DNA of 64,000 bases from an uncultured Shewanella sp. (GTDB taxonomy: Bacteria > Pseudomonadota > Gammaproteobacteria > Enterobacterales > Shewanellaceae), in assembly GCF_947491715.1 (NCBI RefSeq), contig NZ_CANLKR010000014.1, positions 51,049-115,048 of the forward strand. The letters are read 5' to 3'. Positions within the stretch are counted from its first letter, which is position 1. Every line of letters begins with the position of its first letter. Below the pieces are notes generated by a model. The model did not search any database. It was given only the letters and a program-made list of their open reading frames with translations, and had not been told where the DNA came from. This document shows, piece after piece, positions 56,337 to 64,000 of the stretch. Made by a program: the position numbers and the translations under genes.

Positions 56337-57098
56337 CTATTTTTTATTCTCTATTTCTTCTGCAGCATAAGCGGCTCGCGTTTTAATTTCATACAAAGTA
56401 AACGCTTCACGACTTCGCGTCCAAGCTTGCCCCGAATCTGCATCATAACCTTTTGGCAAGCTGACTCCTTTAGGTCCATAAGCATCAATGCCGACTTCTC
56501 GTGATAAATTCACTGCGCGTAAACTATGATCGGCAAAAGCCACCACGATAGCTGTGCCTAAATGTTCAGCTCCTTTAGCCAACCTAACAACCTCTTTAGC
56601 CACCCCTAAGGTGCTTAAATAAATCACCTTACCTTGTGGGTCGATTTTAGGATAAATAGAGAATAATAAATCAGCAGGTATACGATCGCCGATTGCCTGT
56701 GCCACTTCCCATTGAGCATAAACAGGCTTTTGATTTTGCTCAAAAATTTTAACGACACGGTCGGCAATTTGTTCATTCATCGGTCCCGGTAATTTATTGC
56801 CTTTCTCATCGATTCGATTCCCAAAAGAATAAGCAATAATACTGTCACCTTGTTGCACGTCTCGCATTTCAGCTTTCCAAGTGAGCACTTGTTGCATTAA
56901 AAATTGAGTTAAATCATTGGCTAATATCTCATCACCCAATTGACTCATCAGGCGTAACTTAATGGCCTCATTAAGTTGCTGTTCGGTCACATCAGGATGA
57001 CCTTTGGCCTCTAAAGATGAATAAGAATCCACCTTGGCAGCAACAGCTTGCCCCGACAATAGCAAAGGTAACACAATAGCAGGCGCTAAAGGTTTCAT
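56337..57098 (-). CDS. exported protein, possibly DUF218 (SanA/ElyC)-like
   Basis: 253 residues from ATG 57096-57098, which has GAGGT about 9 bases upstream and gives a signal peptide MKPLAPAIVLPLLLSGQAVAA; an ATG three codons earlier is less well placed. The C-terminal third, FADHSLRAVNLSREVGIDAY and WTRSREAFTLYEIKTR, resembles the end of DUF218/SanA proteins, and the middle IIAYSFGNRIDEKGNKLP resembles a nucleotide-type loop. Relationship is tentative; unknown envelope protein is the safe label. It lies downstream of mrcB in the same direction. Confidence 0.6.
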   Translation of the reverse strand: MKPLAPAIVLPLLLSGQAVAAKVDSYSSLEAKGHPDVTEQQLNEAIKLRLMSQLGDEILANDLTQFLMQQVLTWKAEMRDVQQGDSIIAYSFGNRIDEKGNKLPGPMNEQIADRVVKIFEQNQKPVYAQWEVAQAIGDRIPADLLFSIYPKIDPQGKVIYLSTLGVAKEVVRLAKGAEHLGTAIVVAFADHSLRAVNLSREVGIDAYGPKGVSLPKGYDADSGQAWTRSREAFTLYEIKTRAAYAAEEIENKK

Positions 57099-57308
57099 AA
57101 ACGTCATACCTCATACAAGTGTAGCCATTCACTGATAAACACGTAAACATGACTAATTAAGACGTTCCTTCGCAACAATAAAATGTAATATTTATATCTG
57201 TAATATTTTAAGTCTACACTCAACCACCTCTAATAGACCACTAAAATGCTCTCTTATAACCAAACAAGCTAAAAACTCATTTTCTCAATTGTTTTTAAAG
57301 TTTAGGGG

Positions 57309-59654
57309 CTAATTCAAAATACGTTGCCACCAAGATAAAGGTTTACCGCAGTTCGCTGCCGGATGATAACTTTCACTTAATGCCGGTAACGCCACAGTAT
57401 TGTTGCAATCACTTTGTTTTGCTACACCTGAGGTACGCTCAAAATAACCATTCACCACACCGCTCACTGGTGTCATTCGAAGACTCATGGGAGGGCGATT
57501 CTTTAAAAAGGCCTGGTAAACCGCCATGGCACCATTGCTGCCATAAAGACCGGTTTTACCGTTATCATCCCGACCCACCCAAACCGCTGCCACATTGCGC
57601 TCATCAAAACCTGCAAACCAAGAATCTCTCGAATCATTACTGGTTCCGGTTTTTCCAGCCAACTTCACACCCGGAAAAGCCTGCCCTAAACGGGTCGCAG
57701 TGCCCGATTGCACCACTTGTGTCATGGCATATTTCACTAAATAATCTGTTGCGGGGGAGATCACTTGCTCTCGAGCTTCACGCCTAACAGGTAAAGCTTG
57801 ATTATCGGAGTCGAGTACTGCAGTGATAGACGATAAGTGTCGATAGCGCCCATTATCAGCAATAGTTTGATAGGCTTGTGCCACCATGAGAGGTGAACCA
57901 TTCACCGCCCCAAGTAACATAGACGGGTATTGAGAGACTTTCCCTCGCCAACCAGAAACCTTTAGCGTATGAGCGACATTTTTCACGCCAATGGCCATGC
58001 CCAAATTCACCGTTGGTACATTCATGGATTTTTTAAAGGCGGTCAATAAAGGCACTTGCTCTCTAAATTTTCTATCCACATTTTGCGGAGACCAGGTTTT
58101 TCCTTGACCATTTTTAAGGGTAATCGGTTGATCTTTTAACGGCGTGGCTAAGCTGTATTTATCCCCTTCACTCAAGGCCGTCGCATACACAAAAGGCTTG
58201 ATTAATGAACCAATAGGACGGCGAATTTCAACCGCACGATTATAGCCATGATACCCAGGCACTTTATCGCCCACCATCGCCGCAATGCCGCCAGAATATT
58301 TATCTGTTACCACCATGCCAACTTGCAATGATTTATCATTTTGGCTTAAACGCTTCATGGTGCCTTTAACCGCTTTTTCTGCCGCCTCCTGTGCAATAGG
58401 ATCAAGAGTGGTATAGACCTTTACACCGGAACGTTTCAATAACGCACCGCCATATTTATCATTTAACTCTTGCTTGACCACCGCAAAAAAAGCAGGCAAT
58501 TTTTGATGAACGGGTTTATCGGCTTTACGCAGCCCTAAAGGCGATTCCACTGCAGCCTTATATTCAGGCACAGTTAACTTACCCGCGTCCATCAATAAAC
58601 GTAATACTAAATCTCGACGTGCTTGCGCCCGCTCAGGATAACGCCACGGATTATAATAAGATGGGCCTTTAATGACCGCGACAAGAAAGGCCTGCTGGGG
58701 CAAGGTCAATTCAGCAATGGGCCTTCCAAAATAAAACTGTGAAGCCAGTCCCATGCCATGGACACCACGGGCTTTATCTTGCCCCATATACACTTCATTA
58801 AGGTAAGCTTCTAATATGGCATCTTTTGAATAGCGAAAATCAATAATGACCGCCATTAAGGCTTCACGTAATTTTCGCGTCAATGACCGCTGACTCGAGA
58901 GAAAAAAGTTTTTTGCTAACTGCTGAGTCAGTGTCGAACCTCCCTGCACGGTATGGCCAGCACTAATATTGACCAATGCCGCACGTACTATAGCAAAAGG
59001 GTTAATCCCGTAATGATCATAAAAAGTACGATCTTCTGTCATGATTAATGCATTAACAATTGGTTTAGGGATCTGCGCCATGGGCACGAATAATCTGTCT
59101 TCCCCATCACCTGTGATAATACGATCCAATAACACAGGCTCTAAATGAAACACCGCCAATTGACGATGATCACTTAATCTTGCCACCGAACTCACCCCTT
59201 GCGCATTAAAGGTCACCATCACACGCTGTGCTGCTTGCTGCCCTAAAGGATGTAAAAAAGGTCGACGCCAAACATCAATTTTGGTCTTTGAAGCTGAGAA
59301 CTCGCCCACTTGACGAGGATTAGCCACTTTGCGGTAACCCAACAGTTTAAGTTCAGACAGTAATTGGTTATGGCTAATTGCCGCACCAGGATACAAGGCC
59401 ATTGAACGACTAAACACTTGTGCCGGTAAATGCCACTTTTGCCCTTCAAACTTATTGGCAATTATCTGATCTAAATAAATACAATAAAGACTCACCGCCG
59501 CGAATACGACAAGACCCAGCTTCCAGCACATGGACCAAACTTTACGACCCGCACCGAGTGAGCCTTTGCGTTTCGGCTGCTTTTTTTTAGTCGTGCGCTT
59601 ATTCGACGGCTTAGCTGTCGACTCTTTTGATTTTCCGCTCGCTTTCGTTTTCAT
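57309..59654 (-). CDS. mrcB: penicillin-binding protein 1B
   Basis: 781 residues, bifunctional murein synthase. A basic cytoplasmic tail (about 40 residues) and a membrane anchor (CWKLGLVVFAAVSLYCIYLD) lead to the UB2H-like domain. The glycosyltransferase domain has ALIMTEDRTFYDHYGINP (catalytic Glu about residue 206), GHTVQGGSTLTQQLAKN and EALMAVIIDFRYSKDAILEA. The transpeptidase has IGSLIKPFVYAT (active Ser about 487, SxxK), KSMNVPTVNLG (SxN) and LAGKTGTSNDSRD (KTG). It polymerises and crosslinks peptidoglycan in the periplasm. It begins 46 bases after hrpB ends, the usual gammaproteobacterial order. Confidence 0.96.
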   Translation of the reverse strand: MKTKASGKSKESTAKPSNKRTTKKKQPKRKGSLGAGRKVWSMCWKLGLVVFAAVSLYCIYLDQIIANKFEGQKWHLPAQVFSRSMALYPGAAISHNQLLSELKLLGYRKVANPRQVGEFSASKTKIDVWRRPFLHPLGQQAAQRVMVTFNAQGVSSVARLSDHRQLAVFHLEPVLLDRIITGDGEDRLFVPMAQIPKPIVNALIMTEDRTFYDHYGINPFAIVRAALVNISAGHTVQGGSTLTQQLAKNFFLSSQRSLTRKLREALMAVIIDFRYSKDAILEAYLNEVYMGQDKARGVHGMGLASQFYFGRPIAELTLPQQAFLVAVIKGPSYYNPWRYPERAQARRDLVLRLLMDAGKLTVPEYKAAVESPLGLRKADKPVHQKLPAFFAVVKQELNDKYGGALLKRSGVKVYTTLDPIAQEAAEKAVKGTMKRLSQNDKSLQVGMVVTDKYSGGIAAMVGDKVPGYHGYNRAVEIRRPIGSLIKPFVYATALSEGDKYSLATPLKDQPITLKNGQGKTWSPQNVDRKFREQVPLLTAFKKSMNVPTVNLGMAIGVKNVAHTLKVSGWRGKVSQYPSMLLGAVNGSPLMVAQAYQTIADNGRYRHLSSITAVLDSDNQALPVRREAREQVISPATDYLVKYAMTQVVQSGTATRLGQAFPGVKLAGKTGTSNDSRDSWFAGFDERNVAAVWVGRDDNGKTGLYGSNGAMAVYQAFLKNRPPMSLRMTPVSGVVNGYFERTSGVAKQSDCNNTVALPALSESYHPAANCGKPLSWWQRILN

Positions 59655-59700
59655 TGTCTATCCACATTACCTAGAACTCAAAACCTAGAACTCAACGTTA

Positions 59701-62442
59701 TTACTTTTGAGTATTTAGTGTCTTTTTCTTTGTAAATTTAGTCGGTTGTGTATTAGCCGGATCCTCTGGCCACAGATGTTTAGGGTATCGCCCTTTCATC
59801 TCTTTTTTCACCTCAACATAAGGCCCCTGCCAAAAACTCGCTAAATCTGCCGTTAACGCCAAAGGCCGTCTTGCTGGCGATAATAACGCCATTGTAACCA
59901 CCAATTTGCCTTGAGCTAAACGCGGGCTCTCTTTCATCCCTAACGCTTCTTGCAGACGCACACTTAATGTGGCACGTCCTGCATCATCATATTCTATTGC
60001 CGCTTGAGTGCCCGTTAACATCGGCCACTGGCTCGGCAGCAGAGTATCTAATCTTTGCTGTTGTTGCCATGAACAGATATTCAATAGTAGTTGATAACAA
60101 TCAAGCTTCATTAATTGGGCTAAACTGCTTACATCGATTAAGTAAGGCGCTAACCAATCCTCTAAGCTTTCTAACAAATATTGATCAGATATATCAGGCC
60201 ATGCTTCGCTTGTATCTAAGCTTGTTGCCAGCTTCATGCGATATTGCAGCTGTCGCACCTTATCATTCATGTTCAATATTTGCAGCCCTTTGCTGCGAAT
60301 TTGTGCTAACAGTGCTTGAACCACATGTTCAGGCTCAGGCTTGGCGCCAGCCACTTTACTGAGTAAAATCTTACCGATATAACGCCTATCCTCAGAATAA
60401 AAGCGTCCTTTGTCATCATCCCATTCACAAAAATTAATCAAAGACACTAAAAAAGACAGGTCATGAACCGCTAAAAGCTCGGTTTTATGGCTGCCATTTT
60501 GAGTGGAGCGGCCCCTTAACAGCGCATGAGGAAACGGCGCCGCCAAATAGACTCGCGCCGCCATTTGTGATTTTTCCTGAAAATCTGCCACCACCAACCA
60601 AGGCTCAGCCGTTAACGGATCGTTATCGGGTAGCTCCACCCCAGTGCCATTAGCCAGCTGATAACCTTTATTGCCGCGCTCTTTTGCAATTCTGTCGGGA
60701 TAAGCCAGCCCTAATAAAAAAGCCACTGAAGCAGGACTCGCGTGACTTATCACAGAGTGTAGATTCAACGTCTTTAAATTCAGCGCCTTTCGATCCATAA
60801 CCTTAGCATCCAACTTACGAATAAACTGCTGGCTTAATTGCCCCGCTTCTCCATTCAATGCCGATGGTAACTGCGTCACTATATTCACATTCATGCTCAC
60901 ACGGCTACGGGCACTCAATAAGCCCGCGACCACACAAGCCAAGCCAACTAAGGCACTATCATCATTGTCAATCGCCCACTTTTTGGCGTTAAGCAGCATA
61001 TGCGCTAACCGAGGATCACAGCCTAAGCCATAAGCCTCAATGCCGAGAGGTGTTATTTTGCGCGCATGATCCACCAGCGATAATCCTTGTAATAACTGCC
61101 ATGCCGCCTCTTCATTACCCACACTTGGCAAGGTCAACATAGGCAATTCACCCACAGATTTAACGCCCCAATAGGCACAATCAAACACTAAATCTGTCAG
61201 TTCACTGTGCTCAATTTCCGCCAAGTCCATTTTCGCTAATCGCCCTTGCTCTTCTTGCCCCCATAGCCGTAATGTCACTCCCTTAGACAAGCGTCCCGCT
61301 CGACCACTTCGCTGAGCACTTGAGGCTTGACTGATCCGCTTTAAAATGAGTTTATTCGTGCCTGTTTTAGGGTTAAAAATAGCTTGTCTTTGATAACCTG
61401 AGTCCACCACCATGCCTATGCCTTCAATGGTTAAACTGGACTCGGCCACATTCGTGGCTAATACCACTTTACGGTGCCCATTTCGAGCAGGCGCAATGGC
61501 AATATCTTGAGCTTTAGGCGGTAAACTACCGTATAAAGGACAAATAACATACAGCTGACTGTCCAGCCTAGCTTCAAGGTAAGTTTGCAGACGCTTGATT
61601 TCAGATTGCCCCGGTAAAAAAGCCAATAAACTTTTGTCTTCTAAGCCATCAAAAGTACTGATTTGGGCTAGAAATGCACAAGATTGCGCACTCAAGGTTT
61701 TATCCACAACACCACCACATCGGCTCGCGTCAAGCAAAGCAATAATCGCAGCCCCCATGGGTTCCAGCCAAGCTTTATGGTGGAGTGAGTTAACCTTTTT
61801 GATAGTATGATAAGCCACTTCAACAGGAAAGCTGCGGCCCTCACTCTTAAGCGCTATCGCCTCAGGCATCAAAGTCGTTAGAGGCATACCCGATAAGGTC
61901 GCCGACATGGCCAGAATGGCTAAATCTTCTCGAAAGGTTTGCTGTACTTCTAAGGCTAAGGCTAAGCCTAAATCAGTGGTCAAATGACGCTCATGGATCT
62001 CATCAAAAATAATCATCGCGATACCACTTAGCTCGGGATCTTGCTGGATCATTCGCGTCAAAATACCTTCGGTCACCACCTCAAGCTTCACGCCCGCACT
62101 AGACTGTGACTCTCCTCGTACGCGATAACCCACTTCTTGACCTAAGGCTTTACCCGACACTTGTTCTCGCTGAGCGGCAATATAACGAGCCACGCTTCGA
62201 GTGGCGACTCGCCGAGGTTCCAACATGATAATTTTGCCTGAGATCTCAGGCCAATCTAACATGGCTAAGGGTAAAGCCGTTGACTTACCCGCGCCCGTTG
62301 GGGCTTCAAGGATCACTTGGTTATGTTGGCTAAAGGCGGCGCGTAAATCACTCAGCAGATCAAGAACAGGTAGTTGACTCAAAGCAGACTCAAATAAATT
62401 AATCGATACAAAATAATGCCAAACAGTGTACTCGGATCTCAC
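59701..62442 (-). CDS. hrpB: ATP-dependent RNA helicase HrpB
   Basis: A DExH helicase, 913 residues from GTG 62440-62442, longer than the usual 810-840. A start about 17-23 codons later (TTG candidates around LFESALSQLP) is possible, as no ribosome site supports the GTG. Motifs: ILEAPTGAGKSTALPLAM (I), LEPRRVATRSVARY (Ia), MIIFDEIHERHLTTDLG (II), LAMSATLSGM (III), VVLATNVAESSLTIEGIGMV (V), and ASSAQRSGRAGRL (VI). The C-terminal HrpB domain ends HLWPEDPANTQPTKFTKKK, a family hallmark. Role in mRNA or rRNA remodelling; precise target unknown. mrcB follows on the same strand. Confidence 0.95.
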   Translation of the reverse strand: MRSEYTVWHYFVSINLFESALSQLPVLDLLSDLRAAFSQHNQVILEAPTGAGKSTALPLAMLDWPEISGKIIMLEPRRVATRSVARYIAAQREQVSGKALGQEVGYRVRGESQSSAGVKLEVVTEGILTRMIQQDPELSGIAMIIFDEIHERHLTTDLGLALALEVQQTFREDLAILAMSATLSGMPLTTLMPEAIALKSEGRSFPVEVAYHTIKKVNSLHHKAWLEPMGAAIIALLDASRCGGVVDKTLSAQSCAFLAQISTFDGLEDKSLLAFLPGQSEIKRLQTYLEARLDSQLYVICPLYGSLPPKAQDIAIAPARNGHRKVVLATNVAESSLTIEGIGMVVDSGYQRQAIFNPKTGTNKLILKRISQASSAQRSGRAGRLSKGVTLRLWGQEEQGRLAKMDLAEIEHSELTDLVFDCAYWGVKSVGELPMLTLPSVGNEEAAWQLLQGLSLVDHARKITPLGIEAYGLGCDPRLAHMLLNAKKWAIDNDDSALVGLACVVAGLLSARSRVSMNVNIVTQLPSALNGEAGQLSQQFIRKLDAKVMDRKALNLKTLNLHSVISHASPASVAFLLGLAYPDRIAKERGNKGYQLANGTGVELPDNDPLTAEPWLVVADFQEKSQMAARVYLAAPFPHALLRGRSTQNGSHKTELLAVHDLSFLVSLINFCEWDDDKGRFYSEDRRYIGKILLSKVAGAKPEPEHVVQALLAQIRSKGLQILNMNDKVRQLQYRMKLATSLDTSEAWPDISDQYLLESLEDWLAPYLIDVSSLAQLMKLDCYQLLLNICSWQQQQRLDTLLPSQWPMLTGTQAAIEYDDAGRATLSVRLQEALGMKESPRLAQGKLVVTMALLSPARRPLALTADLASFWQGPYVEVKKEMKGRYPKHLWPEDPANTQPTKFTKKKTLNTQK

Positions 62443-62479
62443 ATAAAATAAAAATAAGGCTCTTTTTGAACAATAAAAA

Positions 62480-62506
62480 ACAAAAACCGACGCATGAACG
62501 TCGGCT
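62480..62506 (-). terminator. terminator of the right-edge leftward operon
   Basis: Read on the minus strand: CCGACG, loop TTCATG, CGTCGG, then TTTTTG (stem 62487-62492 with 62499-62504). Located 52 bases past the last gene of the operon and just upstream of hrpB. Confidence 0.75.
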
Positions 62507-62556
62507 TATTAAAAGCTCATATTGCGAGCTCATATTAAAAGCTCAGAAAGATATCA

Positions 62557-62994
62557 TCAACTTTTTAAAATCTGTTTCATGTCCCACAAGGTATCGGACA
62601 TCAAACTTAGCGTGCCATGATGTAACTCATTTTCATCCGTTGCCAGCAGCAACATATTGGTGGCGGATGTCACTTGGTTGAGCTTATTTCGCACTTTCTC
62701 ATTTTCTTCCTGACTCAGCACAGCCATAGGGGCATTTTCTTCGCAAGCAGGATTAAACTGCAGTTGTTCTGGTTCAGGCTCACGGTCTAACTGGTATTCA
62801 TCCTCGGCTGCTTGATGAAAGTAGCGGCCATAATTTTTGGCAATAAAGCCCAACAACTTAAACATTTTCCCCATGCTTGGCTGGCCTTCACCCGCCTGCC
62901 ACTGCTGCACTTCTGCCTCGCTCACATTCATGATCTCGGCCAATTGTGTTTCAGTTAAATCAAAACTTGTGCGTATATTATCCAGCTCCCTCAC
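62557..62994 (-). CDS. HTH-domain regulator-like protein
   Basis: 145 residues. An N-terminal helix-turn-helix of the Cro/C1 kind, IRTSFDLTETQLAEIMNVSE then AEVQQWQAGEGQPS, reads like a DNA-binding xre-type domain. The C-terminal 80 residues are acidic and helical (YQLDREPEPEQLQFN, QEENEKVRNKLNQVTSAT) with a Leu-rich end. Its ATG overlaps the previous gene's stop by four bases (62991-62994, ATGA), so it is translationally coupled to the membrane protein. It could regulate the operon. Confidence 0.7.
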   Translation of the reverse strand: MRELDNIRTSFDLTETQLAEIMNVSEAEVQQWQAGEGQPSMGKMFKLLGFIAKNYGRYFHQAAEDEYQLDREPEPEQLQFNPACEENAPMAVLSQEENEKVRNKLNQVTSATNMLLLATDENELHHGTLSLMSDTLWDMKQILKS

Positions 62995-63668
62995 ATCCCT
63001 GCTCCTGTTAATCGATTTGACGTCCCCGCCTTCACTGCCACATAGCCCATGCCCACTAATAACAATATTTCTGTAATATTCATTGGCAAACGCACATATT
63101 CATAAATACCGTAAAAAAGCCTTGGTTCAAAACCTACAAAGTAATGACCTAATACATCTTTACGCACTAAATCTTCTATGCCAGTGATGAAATTGGTCAA
63201 TACAAACAATCCATATACACCCAGTAATAAATATTCCTGCGCGAAGCGTTTGTAATGCACATTAAGCTTTAAAGCTTGGGCTATCGGGCCACGATACCAA
63301 ATCAGCGCCATCACTAATAAGTCATAGCCAATGTAACTGAAATAAAAGCCCCAACTGGGCACTTGTGTGAGTAAATACTCATTCAGCCACAGCATATCCA
63401 CTAGCTTCATCACTGTTGGGATCATCAATAAATAAACCCAATTAGGTAAACGTCGACACATCAACACACTCATGCCTAACGCCAACACTAAACCAATATT
63501 ACCTAACCAATATAACTCTCTAAAGAAAACTGAAATAATTAAGGTTAACGCCAAAACACCGCTCACAACAAAGGCCCCTAACCACAACAAGGGTTTTTGC
63601 TTGGCAAAGTAAATCACTCCTGAGCCAATCAAACCGATGCCAATGAGCACGACAAACCACACATCCAT
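62991..63668 (-). CDS. unknown multi-spanning membrane protein
   Basis: 225 residues, seven predicted membrane helices (about 3-19, 28-47, 55-72, 76-91, 106-124, 150-168 and 199-213). AAGGAG lies about 6 bases before ATG 63666-63668. Not recognised. Aromatic-rich loops (VPSWGFYFSYIGYDLL; YFVGFEPRLFYGIYEYVRL) and no charged channel motif. It lies 16 bases after the repeat-protein gene and overlaps the HTH gene, so the three are one operon. Confidence 0.68.
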   Translation of the reverse strand: MDVWFVVLIGIGLIGSGVIYFAKQKPLLWLGAFVVSGVLALTLIISVFFRELYWLGNIGLVLALGMSVLMCRRLPNWVYLLMIPTVMKLVDMLWLNEYLLTQVPSWGFYFSYIGYDLLVMALIWYRGPIAQALKLNVHYKRFAQEYLLLGVYGLFVLTNFITGIEDLVRKDVLGHYFVGFEPRLFYGIYEYVRLPMNITEILLLVGMGYVAVKAGTSNRLTGAGM

Positions 63669-63684
63669 GCAGACTCCTTACTCA

Positions 63685-64000
63685 TTATCTAAGATAATTT
63701 GATATTTTCACTAAGCTTTGTCCCCCCACCGCCACCCAACCTGCTTCATCATTCAATAAAGCAACATTGGCATCGTTATTAGGCTTACTCGAACCACCGC
63801 CACCCAAGGGCACGGGTGACGCCCAACCCGCTTCACCATACAATAAAGCAAAATTTACATCGTTATTCGGTTTACTTGTTCCACCACCACCCAAGGGCAC
63901 GGGTGACACCCAACCTGCTTCACCATTCAATAAAGCAACATTGGCATCGTTATTAGGCTTACTCGAACCACCGCCACCCAAGGGCACGGGTGACGCCCAA
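63685..64000 (-). CDS. 29-residue tandem-repeat protein, partial at window edge
   Basis: An open minus-strand frame from the right edge to the stop at 63685-63687. It consists of 29-residue (87-bp) units of the form SPVPLGGGGSSKPNN then DANVALLNGEAGWV, at least three full units followed by a short unique tail (VAVGGQSLVKISNYLR). Units one and three are almost identical in DNA, while the middle one has about a dozen changes (silent and replacing). The gene continues beyond the window, so neither start nor signal is visible. Gly-rich, Pro-containing repeats suggest an extracellular, surface or phase-variable protein, but no family is known to me. The stop is 16 bases from the next gene in the operon. 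Confidence 0.65.
   Translation of the reverse strand, partial: WASPVPLGGGGSSKPNNDANVALLNGEAGWVSPVPLGGGGTSKPNNDVNFALLYGEAGWASPVPLGGGGSSKPNNDANVALLNDEAGWVAVGGQSLVKISNYLR

Noticed and set aside
59967..60362. 131-residue plus-strand frame inside hrpB
   Set aside because: It is antisense to a well-conserved helicase coding region, as are the other long opposite-strand frames in metK, maeA, czcA and mrcB.
1..64000. tRNA, rRNA, prophage or integrase genes
   Set aside because: Both strands were scanned by eye for tRNA arms, phage structural genes and integrase motifs and none was found; a formal tRNAscan or phage search was not possible.

Overview
The window looks like the chromosome of an AT-rich marine gammaproteobacterium, most likely Shewanella or a close relative. 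The evidence is the gene order metK / tkt / epd / pgk / fba, the hrpB-mrcB pair, a MetJ-type operator before metK, and the general style of the TonB receptor, RTX and M13 peptidase proteins. This is recognition from memory; no database was searched and the species cannot be named.

Left arm (1-17.2 kb). The left edge cuts a two-gene unit that I read as the Kiwa anti-phage system (kwaA and the start of kwaB). A gene-poor stretch follows with a cluster of four hairpins. Next come small unknown genes, cobA (siroheme), a RIO1-type kinase and a 935-residue secreted protein with a zinc-phospholipase-C-like head. This arm carries decay: a frameshifted glpT-like transporter and the tail of an MFS transporter. 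It also holds three GNAT acetyltransferases, a VOC protein and two lipoproteins.

Central metabolic block (14.5-30 kb). metK reads leftward; tkt, epd, pgk and fba read rightward and supply pentose-phosphate, pyridoxal-phosphate precursor and glycolytic steps. Between pgk and fba lie two 265-bp elements whose paired arms differ in compensating ways. After fba comes a tandem arrangement: a leftward RTX/calcium-binding protein with a subtilisin fold that has lost catalytic residues, then a 5'-truncated second fba whose core is identical to the intact gene while its left end is about 12% diverged, then a second RTX protein with the same C-terminal cassette. queG follows.

Right half (30-64 kb). 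A czcCBA-type metal efflux operon is headed by a small His-rich secreted protein. Then come a PAP2 phosphatase, a cupin, malic enzyme, DUF1456, a non-canonical Nramp-family transporter, a TonB receptor, a GST and a secreted glycerophosphodiester phosphodiesterase. A leftward trio follows: a signal-peptide-bearing RelA/SpoT-domain protein, an SMI1/KNR4 protein and a probable DUF4447 protein. The remainder is an M13 peptidase, rsuA, a DUF4097 protein, several unknown secreted proteins, a 330-bp MITE-like element, mrcB, hrpB, and at the right edge a leftward operon starting with a gene of near-identical 29-residue repeats that runs off the window.

No tRNA, rRNA, prophage, intact insertion sequence or CRISPR array was seen. 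The most unusual items are the degenerate RTX subtilase and its duplicated neighbour, the aldolase recombination tract, the covarying 265-bp repeats, the secreted RelA/SpoT protein beside a possible immunity protein, the Kiwa locus, and the 29-residue repeat operon.
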